Of a stretch of 64,000 bases of DNA, positions 59,901 to 64,000 are shown piece by piece. Source of the DNA: Trichopria drosophilae (Eukaryota; Arthropoda; Insecta; Hymenoptera; Diapriidae); NCBI GenBank assembly GCA_030407085.1, contig CM059582.1, positions 197,330,001 to 197,394,000 on the forward strand, read 5' to 3'. The translations under genes and the position numbers were made by a program. A model generated the notes under the pieces. The model ran no database searches. It saw only the letters and a list, made by a program, of their open reading frames with translations, and was not told the origin of the DNA. Positions within the stretch are counted from its first letter, which is position 1. Every line of letters begins with the position of its first letter.

Positions 59901-62468
59901 CTGACGCGGTTCAGCCAAAGCAACAAACTCTTAACGTCACTGAAGAAAGCCATGTCCCGAAAATGATTTCTCATGACATGGATAATTCAAAACATTTACA
60001 TACTCTAAAAATTACAGAAATTACGGGAACTAACCAAACAGGGCCTGCAGAAACTGAAAAAATCAACGATATTCCTGTGAAGAAATATCCAAACTTTATT
60101 CCAGTATCCGAAGAAGTCGACGAAATGGATTACAAAGGTTTTACAGAACCAACAGTCTTAGCATTCAATCCATACAAAGTTGATGTCCATATCCCACCAA
60201 TGATGATCCATAACGAAACGCACTTGATTCAAGATATGAATAATACATCTGCAGCAACAAATGAAACCCTCATTACAGAACAGACTAAAGCGGTATCTGG
60301 TCTAAAGACTGAAATGAATCATGAAACCCTAAATTCTAATGTAAACACAACTGTTGAAAGCCACATCATCCCCGTTCATGTGCAGCAGTTGGACATTATC
60401 CCACAAGTGACTTTCTCAAAATGTACATCTGGTCAATTCCAGTGTGCAAATGGAACAGCAAGGGATGGTGCTTATTGCGTTAGTCTTTCTGCGAAATGCG
60501 ACTCCGAAAACGACTGCTCCGACGGATCTGACGAGTTAAATTGCGAGAAGGAGGGTTGCCCAGGAAACTTCCAGTGCTCCAGTGGTCAGTGTTTGAAAAG
60601 GCATTTAGTCTGTAATGGAATTGTTGATTGTGATGATGGCAGTGACGAGAAAGAATGCAAGGAATGGAAATGTAACTTTGATGAATTCCAATGTCTAAAT
60701 GGTAAGTAAAGTTTGTATATTGTAATTAAATGCCCACCAAGTATTTTGATATATTTGTGCTTAAACCAATGTTTACAGGACGATGCATTCCGAGCTTGTG
60801 GCAGTGTGATGGACGCCCTGATTGCGAAAATCACGCCGATGAATACAATTGCTCCGAAAGTTGCGGAAACGACGAATATCTCTGCTCTGGTGAGAAATGG
60901 TGTATTCCACAAACCTGGCATTGCAACGGAATACCAGAGTGCGCTGATGGGGAAGATGAAAAACTTTGCGATTGCGCTTTAGATCAATTCAAGTGTCAAA
61001 CTGGTGGTTGCATTCCCACCGAACAAATATGTGATGGAGTCGAGCATTGTCCAGATAGATCTGACGAATGGGACTGTATCGTTAGCATCGAGAGAAATTC
61101 AAGCATCACAGCTGCTCCATCCGAAGTTGATGAAAATGCAAAAGATGTCGAATTTACACCCAATAGTCGCATTGTAAAAATTAAGTAAGTGCAACAGTCT
61201 AGTATAAAAATAGATATTTTATGTACCAATGTTTTTTTTAATTGCATTATTTTTATACAAAATTGTTATAAATTCTTTCAGACGATCCAATGGAGAGCGT
61301 CGATCAGTATGTTCTGATGGTTGGACACAAGAATTCAGCGACGCTTATTGCAGATCACTAGGTTTTTCAGCTTCGGAGCTTACGCAAATGGTAGCGAGAG
61401 AAGAGAACTCTCCAGCATATCGACTGAAAAAAGATGCAAATTCAAAATCTTCGTTCATTACGAATTTGGAACCAACGGATTCCTGCCAATCTGAAAAAGT
61501 CGTTGAAGTATCTTGTCACGAATTCTCGTGCGGATCTCACGAGGCTGCTGGACCGACTGCGAGATTGGTTGGAGGAACACCTGCTGGAGAAGGACAATGG
61601 TCGAGTGTGGCATTGTTGAAAGAGCCAAAACTTGGCGCCGCCTGTACAGCCAGCGTTCTCAGTCCTACGCATGCTTTAGCAAGTTACTCGTGCATCCATA
61701 GGTAACGATTCGAATCGATAAAGTATCTCGAAATGGTCGCTTCTGATGAATATTTTATGATAACCCTCAGACATTCCTAGTCACGTCTTCGGTTAACGAT
61801 TTTATCAACTTCCTCCCTTTTCTGGAAGTTAGATCTCATTTAGAGAAATAAAGATTGCATCAGTTTAAAATATAAAAATAAGAAAATTATTATAAATAAT
61901 AAAGTATTGATATTAAAGTTTCAATTTTTAATGATATTGGTCAAATTATTCATATCACATTGAAATTATTTGTTATTATTATTTCTAGGCACAGACAGAG
62001 TAACGGATGGCAATTGTACGTGGGTGGCAACCTTCTTAAATCAATCAAAGTGAAGGATATTATATCATACCCTCAAGTCAAATACAATCAATTCCTTTAC
62101 AACAATGATATTGCTTTGATCGAACTAGCGGAGCCTCTAATTTTCTCGAGGAACGTCAGTGCAGTGTGTCTGCCGCGTCAATCGTTGCAGGTAATTTGTC
62201 AATTCTATTACGTATACCCCGAACTATGAAATGCATTTCGAAAAATTTTCAATAAATTTTGATTGATTTTTAGCCACGACAATTGTGCGTTACGGCTGGA
62301 TGGGGATTCCCAGTTAACGGCGAATTAGATTTGCAGCAATATTTGAAATTTTTACCAGTTCCTACGTACGATTCTGCGGATTGTAACGCAACCAGCCACT
62401 ATGCAGGTTTCATAACGCAACACAATATTTGCGCAGGATTCACAGACACGGACAAAGGCCCGTGCTAC
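53605..62468 (+). CDS. Type II transmembrane mosaic serine protease homologue (SEA, EGF, 5 LDLa, SRCR, S1 domain), 3' end outside window
   Basis: Joined exons 53605-53956, 54663-54834, 56190-56314, 56388-60701, 60779-61184, 61282-61701, 61989-62190 and 62274-62468 give 2,062 uninterrupted codons, all with GT-AG borders and matching phases. Residues 1-197 form a polar cytoplasmic tail. Residues 198-221 are a membrane span preceded by KRSKSSYWRR, which fits type II topology. A SEA domain covers 284-384, an EGF-like six-Cys module 389-426, an S/E/P repeat about 488-705 and a Thr/Ser/Glu-rich stalk about 705-1560. Five LDLa modules lie at 1562-1602, 1607-1640, 1645-1679, 1683-1718 and 1720-1754, an SRCR-like module at about 1783-1876, and an S1-fold domain begins at R1884|LVGG. 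The catalytic His is Ser1926 while Asp1970 (NNDIALIEL) is kept, so it is probably inactive as a protease. The architecture resembles corin/enteropeptidase/nudel-type proteins, but no Frizzled domain is seen, so I give no gene name. The start is the first ATG after an in-frame TAA at 53557. The final exon is missing. Confidence 0.93.
53957..54662 (+). other. Intron 1 of the membrane protease-homologue gene
   Basis: GTAAAT to TTGCAG. A second good acceptor (ACTTTCAG, ending at 54522) lies 140 bases before the chosen one. The frame fed by exon 1 meets TAA at once if that acceptor is used, so I did not choose it. Nothing else was recognised. Confidence 0.75.
54663..54834 (+). CDS. Exon 2: cytoplasmic juxtamembrane region
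   Basis: It starts after TTGCAG and ends before GTAATA. The single G left from exon 1 plus AC restores an Asp codon and keeps the frame open. It encodes a moderately acidic segment that includes DPYEEYFVPVNEHRKYI. It leaves two bases (AG), which join in phase either to the exon at 56190 or to the cassette exon at 55492. Confidence 0.85.
54835..56189 (+). other. Intron 2, containing the cassette exon
   Basis: GTAATA to TTTTCCAG. Apart from the candidate exon at 55492-55629, it holds pyrimidine-rich sequence near 54880-55020 and unremarkable AT-rich sequence. Confidence 0.7.
55492..55629 (+). CDS. Candidate cassette exon, 46 codons, GC-rich
   Basis: This block sits between TTAGCAG and a CAG|GTACTT donor, is 138 bases long and is open in the frame dictated by the preceding exon (phase 2 in, phase 2 out). 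It would insert 46 residues, containing SPDAEVETTVAGVRFDLG and DPAAGLVDYSHWLTAL, between YI-R and R-GEKLYV. By my count 89 of 138 bases are G or C, unlike the AT-rich introns around it. The symmetric phase means it can be included or skipped without shifting the frame. I see no known domain in it. Confidence 0.65.
56190..56314 (+). CDS. Exon 3: positive stop-transfer cluster and membrane span
   Basis: It runs from TTTTCCAG to a GTTAGT donor. AG from the previous exon plus A gives Arg175. It encodes GEKLYVTKDKRSKSSYWRR followed by a run of Ala, Ile, Val and Leu (about residues 198-221, finishing in the next exon). Basic residues on the N-terminal side place the N-terminus in the cytoplasm. It leaves one base. 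Confidence 0.9.
56388..60701 (+). CDS. Exon 4: very large exon with SEA, EGF-like, repeat stalk and first LDLa modules
   Basis: It lies between TTCCTTAG and GTAAGT, 4,314 bases with no stop. It begins with TGVILTQEATQ, finishing the membrane span. The SEA domain (residues 284-384) starts IEGSLKLEDM and contains KDGEVRFRV where self-cleaving SEA domains have G-S-V-V-V. The EGF-like module has six Cys at 389, 396, 400, 411, 413 and 426. Then follow an imperfect Ser/Glu/Pro repeat and a Thr/Ser/Glu-rich stalk with several Asn-X-Ser/Thr sites. LDLa modules 1 and 2 and the start of 3 close the exon. Clusters with D-G-S-D-E show calcium-binding LDLa signatures. Confidence 0.95.
60779..61184 (+). 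CDS. Exon 5: rest of LDLa 3, LDLa 4 and 5, linker
   Basis: It starts after TTTACAG and ends before GTAAGT. G plus GA restores Gly1655, giving NGRCIPSLWQCDG. LDLa 3 ends DCENHADEYNC, LDLa 4 ECADGEDEKLC and LDLa 5 HCPDRSDEWDC. Module 3 has His-Ala in place of the usual Gly-Ser before Asp-Glu. A linker with IVKIK begins the SRCR-like module. Confidence 0.93.
61282..61701 (+). CDS. Exon 6: SRCR-like module and start of S1-fold domain
   Basis: It lies between TTTCAG and a GTAACG donor, entering in phase 2. It encodes the SRCR-like motif VCSDGWTQEFSDAYCRSLGF and then CHEFSCGS, the Cys-containing linker typical of mosaic proteases. An activation-like site R1884|LVGG follows. The region that should read Ala-Ala-His-Cys reads ALASYSC, so Ser1926 stands where the catalytic His is expected. 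Confidence 0.9.
61989..62190 (+). CDS. Exon 7: S1-fold core with catalytic-type Asp
   Basis: It starts after TTTCTAG and ends CAG before GTAATT. It encodes WQLYVGGNLLKS and NNDIALIELAEPL. Asp1970 aligns with catalytic Asp102. The exon closes with AVCLPRQSLQ, the conserved VCLP turn of S1 proteases. It ends in phase 0. Confidence 0.9.
62274..62468 (+). CDS. Exon 8: S1-fold C-terminal half up to the Cys before the catalytic Ser
   Basis: It lies between TTTTTAG and GTAAGT, 65 codons in phase 0. It encodes LCVTAGWGFPVNGEL (the Gly-Trp-Gly motif) and ends HNICAGFTDTDKGPCY. The Cys aligns with Cys191, so the residue at the S1 specificity position 189 would be Gly, not the trypsin Asp. The following exon should encode the Gly-Asp-Ser-Gly-Gly region and is not in the window. 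Confidence 0.88.
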
Positions 62469-64000
62469 GTAAGTATTTTTTATACTAATATCGCAAAAGC
62501 ATGTGGTATCTAGATATGAAATTCCCAGTTCAAAAATTCTTTTGGTTTTGGATGGGGGTATTCCTTTGACCTGTATTTTAATTGTTAGAATTCAGTTTAT
62601 TCAATAAAAATATTTTACCTGCTCGTAAATAGAAGGAATGAAATTTTGAATAAGGAATTTCATCAATAGCAGTTGAGCTTGATCCATTAACGCCTGAAAT
62701 AACTGAACATTATTTTTTACTTCCATTTCAATCAAGTATTTCGTATGATCAATGTTAAAAATTACATATCCCACTATTTTCGAGGTTTCTCTTGAAGTTT
62801 GCGAGATCAAAATTCAGATAATTACAATAGTATAATATTACTTATACAGTAATTGCAATATGGTGCCAAACTTACAAAAAATTGACGAAAAATTGACAAA
62901 AAATTGACATTTATTCTTCTCAATATTTTCGAGCTATTAGAACATTGGGATTCTATTGAAACTATGTATGGCTGATTCTCGAAAAAAAGTCTGTTAATTA
63001 ACAATTTAAAAAAAAAAAAACGATTTTTTTCTGCAAAATTTTTTATCGATCAAAAATTTGAGTGGGAAGGAATTTTTTTTCTGTCGCAAATATGCACAAA
63101 GGTGCACAAAATATCTAATATTTTTTTTTATCGTACGATTTTCTTAAACAAAATGGCGGCCAAAAAACCAAAGCTAAAAAATCAAACGTTCATTTTACCA
63201 CTGTTTTTGATGTGTTTTCATTGGAATCGTGCAAGTTATTCAATTATTTCAGTCGAACGACTTTTTAAAACCTTAAAAACATTATATTTTATATTAACCA
63301 TTTTTATAGTTATTTTTTAAAAAAATATTATATTTAAGTATATTTTTATTGAAATAATTAAATAATTTGCACGATTCAAATGAAAAGACGTCAAAAACAG
63401 TAGTAAAATGAACGTTTGATTTTTTAGCTTTCGTTTTTTGGTCGCCATTTTGTTTAAAAAAATCGTACGACAAAAAACGAAAGCTGGTTGTAAAGCTTAG
63501 ATATTTTGTGCACCTTTGTCCATATTCACGACAAAAATCATCATCAAAAATTCCTTCCCACTCAAATTTTTAATGGATAAAAAATTTTTCATAAAAAAAT
63601 TGTATTTTTTTTTTAAATTGTTAATTAACAACTTAATGGGTTAAGAATTGTTGAAATCGATCATGGCTGGAGTGGACATTTGAAAACAATTTTTCAGTTC
63701 TTTTTAATTTATGTTATTAAAATTAAATTGTTATTTAGTTATTTATTAAATACTGCTTTAGTAATAAATACTTGTGAAATTTGTAAAATTAAGAATTCAA
63801 AATTGATTTATTTAGTTTAAACTGTAAATAAAATTCGAAAAATTCTACATTTCGACACTAAGATAGTATTTAAAGTGCAAGAAATTAGTTTTTTTAAGTT
63901 AATATTGATGTGTACATATTTTCAATTTATTAATCGAATTCAATTAATTTTACTTTGTAGTAGTAATAAAAACACGTAATAATTCTTTTCATATATTGGA
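62469..64000 (+). other. Start of the last intron, open at the window edge
   Basis: It starts with GTAAGTATT. No sequence encoding the Gly-Asp-Ser-Gly-Gly motif was found to position 64000, so the intron exceeds 1.5 kb. It contains the large inverted repeat at 62992-63632. The remainder is plain AT-rich sequence. Confidence 0.7.
62992..63632. mobile_element. Foldback element with arms of about 260-285 bp
   Basis: The left arm (about 62992-63253) and right arm (about 63348-63632) are reverse complements with scattered mismatches and small indels, around a centre of roughly 95 bases. Both arms begin with the palindrome TGTTAATTAACA. Shared internal landmarks are GAGTGGGAAGGAATTTTT, GGTGCACAAAATATCTAA, the ATGGCG(G/A)CCAAAAAAC box and TCAAACGTTCATTTTAC. 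No transposase frame is seen, so it is a non-autonomous foldback or MITE-like element. It lies inside the last intron of the + strand gene, so its transcript could form a long hairpin. Confidence 0.85.

Noticed and set aside
62469..62513. Read-through end of the protease homologue (VSIFYTNIAKACGI stop)
   Set aside because: A strong GTAAGT donor lies at 62469 and the frame beyond lacks the conserved Gly-Asp-Ser-Gly region, so the tail is intron. It could still be a rare intron-retained ending.
1..64000. CRISPR arrays, operons or bacterial defence systems
   Set aside because: Repeats have no regular spacers, the only clear gene is intron-bearing and animal-type, and no bacterial genes were seen.

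Overview
The window looks like a piece of insect nuclear genome, possibly hymenopteran. It is AT-rich throughout but has scattered CpG-rich patches, carries an interstitial block of the insect telomeric repeat (CCTAA/TTAGG), and its one clear gene has spliceosomal introns with GT-AG ends. No bacterial, organellar or viral gene was seen. The taxon is an inference.

Positions 1 to about 53,500 are a gene desert. It is filled mostly by decayed repeats: degenerate minisatellites, foldback elements, a dead Tc1-like transposon, two copies of a pogo/Tigger-type MITE and a tRNA-like sequence. A theme runs through it. Several unrelated repeat families consist of short units (about 15 to 22 bp) running in opposite orientations on the two sides of a centre, which is the layout of foldback transposons. 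A few CpG-rich patches (about 6.5-7.3, 18.4-19.1, 20.3-20.6, 38.0-38.5, 42.0-42.3 and 45.2-45.6 kb) look like promoters, enhancers or untranslated exons, but no gene could be tied to them. Three small coding candidates lie in the desert: a cysteine-rich secreted-peptide-like frame with ATA where ATG is expected (9.2 kb, +), an internal-exon-like frame at 33.3 kb (-), and a terminal-exon-like frame at 47.2-47.5 kb (-).

From 53,518 to the right edge lies one large + strand gene for a type II membrane protein of the mosaic serine protease class. In order it has an acidic cytoplasmic tail, one membrane span, a SEA domain, an EGF-like module, a Ser/Glu/Pro repeat, a long Thr/Ser/Glu-rich stalk, five LDL-receptor class A modules, an SRCR-like module and a chymotrypsin-fold domain. 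Exon phases join without a break from 53,605 to 62,468 (2,062 codons). The final exon, which should carry the catalytic serine region, is beyond the window. The catalytic His is replaced by Ser, so the protein is probably a non-catalytic protease homologue. A previously unlisted, phase-matched, GC-rich cassette exon (55,492-55,629) would add 46 residues just inside the membrane. The last intron holds a long, nearly complete inverted repeat of about 640 bp.
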